Assembly (NCBI GenBank): GCA_018715585.1
Contig: DVLH01000307.1
Location: 1-5,018 of the forward strand
Length of the DNA: 5,018 nt
Reading direction: 5' to 3'
DNA from: Candidatus Aphodomonas merdavium
Lineage (GTDB): Bacteria; Bacillota; Clostridia; Christensenellales; Aristaeellaceae
The translations under genes and the position numbers were made by a program. The notes beneath the pieces are model-generated. The model worked only from the letters and a program-made list of their open reading frames with translations. It searched no databases and was not told the DNA's origin. Within the stretch, counting starts at the first letter, position 1. Every line of letters starts with the position of its first letter. Shown piece after piece: positions 1 to 5,018 of this stretch.

Positions 1-32
1 AATCGTAGGTTAATGGCATGCTGTAATGCGCA

Positions 33-42
33 AAGGGGGAGG
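33..42 (+). promoter_or_regulatory. Ribosome binding site deciding the start at 46
   Basis: An AAGGGGGAGG-like purine stretch lies 3-6 nt before the ATG at 46. The spacing from the GGAGG core (38-42) is short, 3 nt; pairing through the upstream AAGGGGG gives a more usual 6 nt. No comparable site precedes the ATG at 13, so the shorter protein is chosen. Confidence 0.7.
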
Positions 43-45
43 AAA

Positions 46-339
46 ATGAAAAAGATTTTGTATTTTATGTTACAGGGCTGCCCTTATTGTCGGCAGGCGG
101 ACAACGTGCTGGAAGAGCTCTATGCTCAGCAGCCGGAATACCGCCAGGTGCCCGTGGAGCGTGTGGACGAACAGCGCGAAAAAGCGCGCGCCAACGCTTA
201 TGATTATTGGTACGTCCCCTGCATGTGGGTGGGAGATCAAAAAATATATGAGGCCACGCCTGGAGAAACGCGCGAACAAGCGCGCCAGAATATCCTGCGC
301 GCGCTGCATGCCGCTATGGAGGAAGAAACGCTATTGTAG
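46..339 (+). CDS. Thioredoxin/glutaredoxin-fold protein with CPYC active site
   Basis: This predicted cytosolic protein of 97 residues would take part in thiol-disulfide exchange; its partner is unknown. Seen: a short hydrophobic beta strand (residues 3-9) leads into C12-P-Y-C15, the glutaredoxin-type redox motif, at the start of a helix. A V-P step at residue 58, after Y-W-Y, fits the cis-proline loop of the thioredoxin fold, and a charged helix closes the protein (about 74-93). The length matches single-domain glutaredoxins. The ATG at 46 is preferred over the in-frame ATG at 13 because a G-rich Shine-Dalgarno stretch (33-42) lies just before it, while nothing suitable precedes 13 and the 11 extra residues (with two cysteines) lie outside the fold. 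An extra Cys59 directly follows the cis-proline. The gene converges with the phosphoesterase and overlaps its 3' end by 9 bp. The fold is fairly certain; the substrate and any glutathione dependence are not. Confidence 0.87.
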   Translation: MKKILYFMLQGCPYCRQADNVLEELYAQQPEYRQVPVERVDEQREKARANAYDYWYVPCMWVGDQKIYEATPGETREQARQNILRALHAAMEEETLL

Positions 340-885
340 CGCTTCAAGGGGAAGCGCGTCGTATGTTTCGCCTTGCAGCGTTTTCCATTGAAAACCGGAT
401 GCGTCCAACGTCATATAGCCGCGCGCGCTGCCTTCTTTGGGAATGGAGATAGAGCCGGGGTTAAGATACCAGACGCCGCCGATCTTTTTGCGAAACGGGA
501 TGTGCGTGTGGCCAAAAAGGAATACGCTGCAAGCGCCGGCCGGGACGGGCTGTTGTGGTCCGGTATGGTGGCCGTGTGCTGCCAATAGGTGCAAACCTTC
601 TCGCTCAAGCGCAAGCGTATCCTGCGCAAAAGGGAAAGAAAGGACCATTTCATCGACCTCTGCGTCGCAATTTCCGCGCACGCAGAGGATTTTTTCGCTC
701 ATTGCGTTTAGGAGCGCAACCACCTGCTTTGGCGCGTAGCCTTCTGGCAAGTCATTGCGTGGGCCGTGGTAGAGGATATCTCCGAGCAGCAGGAGTTCTG
801 CACAGCCTTCGGCCGCAAAACGGCTGAGCAAATCGCGGCAAAACAGCGCGCTGCCATGTAGATCGGATGCAATCATTAATGACAT
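331..885 (-). CDS. yfcE: YfcE-family metallophosphoesterase
   Basis: This 184-residue protein is a calcineurin-like phosphodiesterase of the YfcE/MJ0936 type. Such enzymes are cytosolic and bind two metal ions; E. coli YfcE cleaves artificial phosphodiester substrates, and its natural substrate is unsettled. Seen: the family blocks occur in order, with D8-L-H10 at the N-terminus, G-D36 followed by the HGPRN-LPEGYAP segment typical of YfcE, G-N72-C-D, H104 in AHGH, and the G-H126-T-H128 pair followed by NPGS(142-145)-I-S-I-P. All expected metal ligands (D8, H10, D36, N72, H104, H126, H128) are present, so the enzyme should be active. The length equals that of E. coli YfcE. GGAGGG lies 9 nt before the ATG, and a consensus-like promoter (923-951) lies just upstream, so it is probably transcribed alone. 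Its last three codons, stop included, overlap the convergent redox gene. Confidence 0.95.
   Translation of the reverse strand: MSLMIASDLHGSALFCRDLLSRFAAEGCAELLLLGDILYHGPRNDLPEGYAPKQVVALLNAMSEKILCVRGNCDAEVDEMVLSFPFAQDTLALEREGLHLLAAHGHHTGPQQPVPAGACSVFLFGHTHIPFRKKIGGVWYLNPGSISIPKEGSARGYMTLDASGFQWKTLQGETYDALPLEALQ
339..357. terminator. Hairpin at the convergent gene ends, possible weak terminator
   Basis: GCGCTTC (339-345) pairs perfectly with GAAGCGC (351-357) around a 5-nt loop. The hairpin begins at the last base of the stop codon of the redox gene and lies inside the last codons of the phosphoesterase. It is placed where both transcripts should end. Neither strand has a clear T-tract after the stem (the + strand continues GTCGTATGTTT), so a classical intrinsic terminator is not shown. 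Confidence 0.35.
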
Positions 886-922
886 TTCTTTTTTCCCTCC
901 GGTATGCTGTGGTGGCGCGAGA

Positions 923-951
923 ATTATACAGGATTGTGCTTAAAAAGGCAA
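923..951 (-). promoter_or_regulatory. Sigma-A promoter for the YfcE-type gene
   Basis: Read on the - strand, TTGCCT (946-951) is followed after exactly 17 bp by a perfect TATAAT (923-928). Transcription would begin near position 916, giving a leader of about 30 nt that contains the GGAGGG site (895-900) and then the start codon at 885. Four of six -35 bases and all six -10 bases match consensus. Confidence 0.75.
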
Positions 952-1354
952 CGCTTCGCTGTGCGGGATTTTGCACTTGGGGTAGGTGGAATGAATGCGG
1001 ACCGGAAAGCAGGGCAGTGAGCGCACAGGGAAGCGGAATAGATGTGGAACCCAACGCGCCTTGCGCGAGGGATGCGGTTCCGCTTTCCGCGGGGAGAGAA
1101 AAGCGCTTTCTTGAAGAGAAGGCGCACCTTCCAAGAAAAAAACCGCGAAGCAGCTGCATCCAAGACCTGTATCAGGATGCAGCCGGGTACGCTGCCTCGG
1201 CAGGGAGAGGAACTGCGAGCGGAAAGGGCCGGGAGCGACTTGGTGCCGGGAAGACGATGCGCATCTGCCGGGGAAAAAGGCAAAAGGGCGGCAAAACTGG
1301 GCTGCAACCCGGGCATAAGCCCCGCTTGAGAAGAGGCACAACCTAGGGGAACAA

Positions 1355-1393
1355 ATGAATCCACCCGTCAGTTTTGCTGGCGGATGGATTCAT
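1355..1393 (-). terminator. Long inverted repeat, possible terminator of the pepD-glycosyltransferase operon
   Basis: Two 17-nt arms (1355-1371 and 1377-1393) pair around a 5-nt loop with only one G-U wobble and one mismatch. The outer end reads ATGAATCCA against TGGATTCAT. On the - strand the stem is followed by TTGTTCC, a weak T-tract, and it lies about 140 nt past the glycosyltransferase stop codon with no gene between, which suits an operon terminator. On the + strand GGTTATC follows, which does not suit termination. It could instead be a dispersed palindromic repeat or the last stem of an RNA in this gap. Confidence 0.45.
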
Positions 1394-1531
1394 GGTTATC
1401 AATAGGGCTTATGCGAAAGCAGGCCGCCGTTGTGCTGATCGCTTTGGGTGCGCTTTTAAACCGGCGCCTGGAGGTTTGACGGCGTGGCGGGTGCGCACAA
1501 CAAGAGGCGGAGTCGTTGCGCAGGCCCCGCG

Positions 1532-3325
1532 CTAACGGAGCAAATAGGCATCAGAGGTCATGGGGGCATCTTTTGTGGAGTAATTTTCCCCCACACGGAT
1601 TAGCAGCGCATCCTCGGGCTGGCGCCCCAGCATAGGACAGACGGCTGTCAGCACGGCGATAGGGTCGAGAAGCGTGCTGATTTCCAGGATAATCGGTGCG
1701 TCTGGATTACGGGGAAGCGCATTTTGAAGCGGCAGGATGTCGAAATCAAGGATGAACGGACGGTCCTCCGGGTTGTGCAGCCAGATGATCTGGTCATAGG
1801 CGGGCAGCTCCGGAAAGCTATGGCTGATGTTAAACCCGATGACAACACAGTTGACTGGTCCTTGGGAGAAAACATCCGTCGTTTCGGTGATGGGGACGGC
1901 GTTTTGATAAAGATAATTGGGCGGGCTGCGCCAGAGGCCAACTGCGCTCAGCGCCGCAACAAGCGTGCAGAGCAGCGCCGTTTGCGCCGCTTTGCGGCGC
2001 AACAGGCAGCGGCAAAACGCCGCAAGCGCGCAGGCAATCAACAGCGCCATTGCCGGATAAATGCACATGATGTAGCGGTCAATCTGATAGGGGGAGATTT
2101 GCACGATAACCAGCCAATAGGCGGCCATGGGGAATACAAGCAGGCAGTAGCGCGCAAACGGTCTTGGCGCCAGCGGCCCGCCACTTTTGCGCACGCGGAT
2201 TGCCGCCCAGGCCAACGATGCGCAGATGCCCGCGGCTGCGGCGAGCGCAAGCTTTTTGCTAGCGGCAAAAAAGGCGTCTGCGACAACACCGGCATAGGCA
2301 TATGCGCGCTGCAGGAACCCGGTGGAAGAGAGGTTGGATGCGGCCTGTGTGCCACGCGAACCGTAGAACAAATGATAGACGGACACGGGCCAGAGAATCA
2401 GGCTGACACATGCAGCGCAGAGCATGCAGAGGCAATAGTGCAGAAGTTCTCGATATTTTCGCCCATAGAGCATCAGCACGGCTGAGGCGGCACTGAGGAA
2501 AACGGCATAGATGAGGAAATAATACTGCGTGTAAAATCCAAGCACGGTGGAGATGGCAAGCGGAAGGGCGGTTCTGGCGGAAAGCTTCCAATCTGCTTTG
2601 GCAAGAGAAAGGTGGCAATGCAGCGTCCAAATGGTGAAAAAGGAGAGAACGGCGTACATGCGGAAAAAAACGGCTGTGGATAGAAAACCGCTGCTGAAAC
2701 CGTATACCGCTACGGCAGCCAGCGCTGTGCGCTCGCCGCCAAAGTGTGCGCGGGCGGTACGGTAGAGCACGAGGCAGGCAAGCAGCAGGAAAAAGAGATT
2801 GACGCTAAATGCGTACCAATTCGAGTACGTCCCGGGGAAAAGGGAAAAGACAAAATTGATGCACAGATAATAAAACGGCGGGTGGGTATCGCTCGCCTGG
2901 TTGCACAGCACGGAGAGCAGGCGAAGCGCCGGGGAAGACTCCGTCACGGTGACGGCCTGCTGGAAATAGGCGCCGTCCATCCAGCCCGTGCGGGCCGTGC
3001 TCATCGCGTATTGCTCCTGAAAGAGCGTGTACCATTCGGACTGCGCGCCGTTTTGAACGAGGTCCACCGCTATGGAGGCGAGATTGTGCACGCTGGAGAA
3101 GAAACCGCCGGTAAAGACATGGTCCAGACAGAATTGTTGCAGCCCTCCGGGCTGGTAGGACAGCGTGTTCAGATACCAGTTTGCATCGCCGTTTGCTAGC
3201 GCAAAGGTGGAACCTTCGTCACCGTGATATCCCTTTTTTAGCGTAAGGAAATAACACGAAAGCGCAGCGATTGCCAGCAGCAGCGCGCACAGGCGCAGCA
3301 CAGCGCCCCTTCTCTTGCGTGCCAT
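1532..3325 (-). CDS. GT-C membrane glycosyltransferase, GT39/RgtA-D-like
   Basis: This 597-residue polytopic membrane protein probably moves a sugar from a polyprenyl-phosphate carrier to an acceptor on the outer face of the membrane. Seen: a basic N-terminus (R-K-R-R) precedes a first membrane segment (about 9-28), then Y-H-G-D36-E37-G in the first outer loop, where GT-C enzymes keep their catalytic acidic residue. D-T-H-P-P-F-Y-Y (146-153) and F-R-M-Y-A-V-L (221-227) match GT39/PMT_2-like motifs. About 10-12 hydrophobic segments continue to residue 464, including D-R-Y-I-M-C-I-Y-P-A (416-425), the usual R-Y-x-x-x-x-x-P segment. Residues about 466-597 form a soluble, probably extracytoplasmic tail that I do not recognise. 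AAGGAGGG stands 5 nt before the ATG. The gene starts 22 bp after pepD with no clear promoter between, so co-transcription is likely. Donor and acceptor (wall polymer, glycolipid or protein) cannot be told from the sequence. Confidence 0.85.
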   Translation of the reverse strand: MARKRRGAVLRLCALLLAIAALSCYFLTLKKGYHGDEGSTFALANGDANWYLNTLSYQPGGLQQFCLDHVFTGGFFSSVHNLASIAVDLVQNGAQSEWYTLFQEQYAMSTARTGWMDGAYFQQAVTVTESSPALRLLSVLCNQASDTHPPFYYLCINFVFSLFPGTYSNWYAFSVNLFFLLLACLVLYRTARAHFGGERTALAAVAVYGFSSGFLSTAVFFRMYAVLSFFTIWTLHCHLSLAKADWKLSARTALPLAISTVLGFYTQYYFLIYAVFLSAASAVLMLYGRKYRELLHYCLCMLCAACVSLILWPVSVYHLFYGSRGTQAASNLSSTGFLQRAYAYAGVVADAFFAASKKLALAAAAGICASLAWAAIRVRKSGGPLAPRPFARYCLLVFPMAAYWLVIVQISPYQIDRYIMCIYPAMALLIACALAAFCRCLLRRKAAQTALLCTLVAALSAVGLWRSPPNYLYQNAVPITETTDVFSQGPVNCVVIGFNISHSFPELPAYDQIIWLHNPEDRPFILDFDILPLQNALPRNPDAPIILEISTLLDPIAVLTAVCPMLGRQPEDALLIRVGENYSTKDAPMTSDAYLLR

Positions 3326-3330
3326 GGAAA

Positions 3331-3338
3331 CCCTCCTT
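3331..3338 (-). promoter_or_regulatory. Strong ribosome binding site of the glycosyltransferase gene
   Basis: On the - strand AAGGAGGG lies 5 nt before the ATG whose first base is 3325. It sits within the 22-bp gap after the pepD stop codon, leaving no room for a promoter there, which supports translation from a shared transcript. Confidence 0.8.
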
Positions 3339-3347
3339 AAGCGTGGT

Positions 3348-4781
3348 TTATAGGCCGGATAACAGCTCCGTCAGCCAAGTGTAACAGCGCTCGAAAGAGG
3401 CGATGTTGAGCCGCTCCTCGGGCGTGTGGCCATTTTCCGAAATTGGGCCAAACGTGACAATATCCATCCGCGGGATCTTCCCCTTAAACACGCCTGTTTC
3501 CAAGCCGCCATGCGTTGCAATTTCTTCAAGCTCCAGCCCGTGGCGGTGCAGCACGGCACGTAGCGCCTCGCGAATGGGGGAATCTTTCTCATAGGCCCAG
3601 CCAGGATAATCGTTGGAGATAGCAGCGCTGGCACCCAGCAGCTCGGCAATACCCGCGATTCGCTCGTAAAGTTCCTTGCGGGCGCTGTCCATCGGGCTGC
3701 GCACGCTAAAGAGGAAGCCGGCATGTCCACCTTCCAGCGTGACGCGCCCCAGGTTTAGCGAGACGATGGGCAAATCGGGAATGTTGGGCGACATGCATTG
3801 CAGCCCGTTTGGCAGCAAAAAGCCTAGGCGAATTAGCCGCTGGCTGGAAGGGGCGTCCAGCGCGCTTTGTAGCTGCGGTGCAAGGGAAAGCGCCGCTTTC
3901 ATTCCGGCGTCCGCCGGGCCAAGTTCCGTAGCGACGGCATGGCACGTTTCTTCGACTGCCTGCTCAAGCGCGGCGATAGGAGTGGCGCTTGCAAAGATGC
4001 ATTCGCATTCGCGCGCGATGGCGTTCTCTTTCAGCCCTCCGCTGAGGGAGGCAAGGCGCACATCCATCCCTTGGCGCACGAGCGCATAGAGAATGCGGAA
4101 GAAAATGTGGTTGGCGCTGCCAAGGCCTTTATGGATGAGCGCGCCGGAATGGCCGCCCCTTAGGCCCGAAAGAAACAGGCGGTAACAAGGAAGCGCCGTC
4201 TGTTCCTGCGTGCCGTCGAACGCGACACGCACGCGCATGCCGCCGGACGAAGAAACGTCGGTGGTACATTCGCCGCCGCCGTCGAGATTGATCATCCGCC
4301 GCGAGACAATCTTTGCCGCATCGAGGTGTAGCGCACCACAAAGGCCAACCTCCTCCTGCACGGTGAAAACGCATTCAAGCGGCGGATGGCGGAGCGAGGC
4401 GTCATCCAGGATGGCGAGCATCCAGCTGACGCCCTGGCCGTCGTCCGCGCCGAGCGTGGTACCGCGCGCTTTTAGCCAACCGTCCTCGATAAAAAGCTGG
4501 AGCGGGTCCTTGGAAAAATCGTGCGTGCAATCCGCGTTCTTTTCACAGACCATATCGGTGTGTGCTTGCAGCATCACGGGAGGATGGGCTTCATAGCCTG
4601 CAGAAGCTGGCTTGCGGATGATGACGTTGTGTAAATCGTCACGGTCATAGGAGAGCCCGCGCTGCTTGGCAAAAGAAACGAGCCAATCCGCTACGGCGCT
4701 TTCGTTGTAGGAGCCGTGGGGGATTTTGCAAAGTTCTTCAAAAAAACGATTGCAGGCGAACGCAGGGTTTAAAACTGGCAT
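3348..4781 (-). CDS. pepD: Aminoacyl-histidine dipeptidase (Xaa-His, M20 family)
   Basis: This 477-residue cytosolic zinc peptidase splits dipeptides such as carnosine-type Xaa-His and other unspecific dipeptides, supplying amino acids from peptide uptake or turnover. Seen, numbering from the chosen start: C-K-I-P-H-G-S-Y (18-25), Q-A-H74-T-D76-M-V, A-R-G-T-T-L-G-A-D113-D-G, Q-E143-E144-V-G, N-L-D167-G, G-L-R-G-G-H211-S-G, H424-G-G-L-E428 and N-G-H452-T-P-E-E. H74, D113, E144, D167 and H452 are the expected metal ligands, with D76 and E143 as catalytic partners. All are present and spaced as in E. coli PepD (485 residues), so the enzyme should be active. An ATG at 4799 would add six residues but has no ribosome binding site. 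The ATG at 4781 has GGAAAGGGG 7 nt upstream, so it is preferred. It leads a probable operon with the glycosyltransferase and is divergent from the tRNA. Confidence 0.95.
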   Translation of the reverse strand: MPVLNPAFACNRFFEELCKIPHGSYNESAVADWLVSFAKQRGLSYDRDDLHNVIIRKPASAGYEAHPPVMLQAHTDMVCEKNADCTHDFSKDPLQLFIEDGWLKARGTTLGADDGQGVSWMLAILDDASLRHPPLECVFTVQEEVGLCGALHLDAAKIVSRRMINLDGGGECTTDVSSSGGMRVRVAFDGTQEQTALPCYRLFLSGLRGGHSGALIHKGLGSANHIFFRILYALVRQGMDVRLASLSGGLKENAIARECECIFASATPIAALEQAVEETCHAVATELGPADAGMKAALSLAPQLQSALDAPSSQRLIRLGFLLPNGLQCMSPNIPDLPIVSLNLGRVTLEGGHAGFLFSVRSPMDSARKELYERIAGIAELLGASAAISNDYPGWAYEKDSPIREALRAVLHRHGLELEEIATHGGLETGVFKGKIPRMDIVTFGPISENGHTPEERLNIASFERCYTWLTELLSGL

Positions 4782-4788
4782 GGCGGCG

Positions 4789-4797
4789 CCCCTTTCC
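4789..4797 (-). promoter_or_regulatory. Ribosome binding site that decides the pepD start
   Basis: On the - strand GGAAAGGGG lies 7 nt before the ATG at 4781. The alternative ATG at 4799 overlaps this site and is preceded only by an A/T-rich stretch, so the shorter protein is preferred. Confidence 0.65.
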
Positions 4798-4814
4798 ATT
4801 TTTTTACTAATTGT

Positions 4815-4843
4815 ATCATATCACTCGCTTCAAAAAAAAGAAA
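4815..4843 (-). promoter_or_regulatory. Possible promoter of the pepD operon
   Basis: On the - strand TATGAT (4815-4820), five of six bases matching the -10 consensus, follows a weak TTTCTT -35 (4838-4843) after 17 bp. Start of transcription would fall near 4808, about 27 nt before the chosen pepD ATG and only about 10 nt before the alternative one. A T-rich stretch (4832-4843 read in reverse) covers the -35 and may act as an UP-like element. The -35 match is poor. Confidence 0.5.
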
Positions 4844-4889
4844 CAGGCCGGCCCGCGCGAGCGGGATAAAAGAATTTTGAAAATAGGTC

Positions 4890-4918
4890 TTTACAAAAAT
4901 CAAAAGTTGTGCTAGAAT
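4890..4918 (+). promoter_or_regulatory. Sigma-A promoter driving the tRNA transcript
   Basis: TTTACA (4890-4895) and TAGAAT (4913-4918), each with five of six consensus bases, are separated by exactly 17 bp. The region upstream is A/T-rich. Transcription would start near 4924-4926, leaving a leader of about 70 nt before the tRNA. Confidence 0.75.
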
Positions 4919-4924
4919 CCTTCT

Positions 4925-4984
4925 CGTTTGGTAGCCGTCCTCTTGCGGGAGCGGCGCTCAAACGGCGGAGGATTTCCGTCCGCC
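4925..4984 (+). other. Structured 5' leader of the tRNA transcript
   Basis: Right after the predicted transcription start, CGTTTG (4925-4930) pairs with CAAACG (4959-4964), enclosing GCCG (4934-4937) paired with CGGC (4952-4955). A second hairpin joins GGCGGA (4964-4969) with TCCGCC (4979-4984), with a short inner GG/CC pair. The two outer stems share base 4964, so they stack or compete there. The leader contains no open frame with a start codon. It is probably removed by RNase P at 4994. It may be only a processing spacer, or it may regulate the transcript. Confidence 0.5.
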
Positions 4985-4993
4985 AAGGAAAAC

Positions 4994-5018
4994 GGGGCAT
5001 TAGCACAGTTGGTAGCGC
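4994..5018 (+). tRNA. 5' part of a tRNA, cut by the window end
   Basis: The last 25 bases match positions 1-25 of a tRNA: a 7-nt acceptor arm GGGGCAT, T8 and A9, then a D-arm with A14, G18-G19 and A21 in the right places. The anticodon lies beyond the window, so the amino acid cannot be read. The GGGGCAT acceptor arm recalls some Firmicute alanine tRNAs, which is only a weak hint. D-stem pair 12-23 is an A-C mismatch. A promoter with 17-bp spacing (4890-4918) lies upstream. Confidence 0.85.

Larger units (their letters stand above)
886..1531. other. 646-bp gap with purine-rich + strand and several hairpins
   Basis: No credible protein gene is visible. Open frames on both strands give Arg/Ser/Pro/Ala-rich translations with no domain pattern and no ribosome binding site. 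The first 65 bp hold the promoter and leader of the YfcE-type gene. From about 960 to 1350 the + strand is purine-rich (40 of 60 bases at 961-1020, 43 of 60 at 1201-1260, 40 of 60 at 1261-1320). It can fold into discrete stems: 1103-1112 with 1116-1125, 1153-1161 with 1175-1183, and CTGC/GCAG at 1192-1203. A 10-bp palindrome (GATGCGCATC) lies at 1256-1265. The long inverted repeat at 1355-1393 follows. The last 130 bp to the end of the glycosyltransferase gene hold only weak dyads, such as one at 1515-1536 across its stop codon. I do not recognise a known RNA family. It may be an unassigned non-coding RNA on the + strand, decayed sequence, or spacer. Confidence 0.6.

Noticed and set aside
13..45. 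Upstream start for the redox protein, adding 11 residues
   Set aside because: No ribosome binding site precedes it and the added residues do not belong to the thioredoxin fold.
1205..1290. Resemblance to the 3' box of a cobalamin riboswitch (GCCGGGAAGAC followed later by CTGCCGG)
   Set aside because: A 9-nt stretch interrupts the box, the upstream conserved elements are missing, and no + strand gene lies downstream to be controlled.
867..1346. Open frame of 159 codons on the + strand in the gap
   Set aside because: It starts inside the YfcE-type gene with no ribosome binding site, and its translation is rich in Arg, Gly, Lys and Ala with no hydrophobic core or domain pattern.
924..1364. Overlapping open frames of 133-146 codons on the - strand in the gap
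   Set aside because: They are Ser/Pro/Arg/Ala-rich, run through the promoter of the YfcE-type gene, and look like products of GC-rich non-coding DNA.
1446..1496. Direct repeat GGGTGCGC at 1446-1453 and 1489-1496
   Set aside because: Only 8 bases long and expected by chance in DNA of this GC content; there is no other sign of a mobile element.
886..1531. RNase P RNA, SRP RNA or tmRNA
   Set aside because: The landmark sequences of these RNAs (such as GAGGAAAGTCC for RNase P, the GGAAG-AGCAGCC region of SRP RNA, or a tRNA-like end of tmRNA) are absent on both strands as far as I can read.
1514..1536. Dyad across the glycosyltransferase stop codon as a terminator
   Set aside because: The stem has a bulge and there is no T-tract after it; the inverted repeat at 1355-1393 is the better candidate.
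1724..2485. Open frame of 253 codons on the + strand, antisense to the glycosyltransferase gene
   Set aside because: Its composition (Arg, Ala, Gln, Gly, His) is typical of a shadow frame opposite a GC-rich membrane-protein gene, and it has no convincing ribosome binding site.

Overview
The window looks like chromosomal DNA from a fairly GC-rich anaerobic Firmicute (Clostridia, possibly an oscillospiral or christensenellal gut lineage). This is an inference from three things: AGGAGG-type ribosome binding sites, consensus sigma-A promoters, and a PepD-type M20 peptidase together with a YfcE-type phosphoesterase. No marker here fixes the species. I see no transposase, integrase, phage gene, CRISPR array or antibiotic-resistance gene.

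Layout, left to right. A small thioredoxin/glutaredoxin-fold protein with a CPYC active site (46-339, +) runs into the 3' end of a YfcE-family metallophosphoesterase (331-885, -). The two genes converge and overlap by 9 bp, and a 7-bp-stem hairpin sits right at the overlap. The phosphoesterase has a good promoter of its own (923-951, -). Next comes a 646-bp gap (886-1531) without a credible protein gene. Its + strand is purine-rich, it carries several hairpins, and it ends in a long inverted repeat (1355-1393) that may terminate the operon to its right.

The right half is a probable two-gene operon on the - strand. It starts with an aminoacyl-histidine dipeptidase (PepD, M20 family, 3348-4781). 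After 22 bp follows a 597-residue multi-pass membrane protein (1532-3325) with the hallmarks of GT-C glycosyltransferases of the GT39/RgtA-D-like type. Upstream of pepD, a divergent + strand promoter (4890-4918) drives a structured leader of about 70 nt and then the first 25 nt of a tRNA (4994 on), cut by the window end.

How the genes work together: PepD would be cytosolic and recycle dipeptides, while the GT-C protein would act at the membrane on a lipid-linked sugar donor. They share a transcript by position, but no functional link is evident. The thiol-redox protein and the phosphoesterase are housekeeping types. I did not find a clear new system. The parts most worth a second look are the structured purine-rich gap, its terminal inverted repeat, and the tRNA leader.
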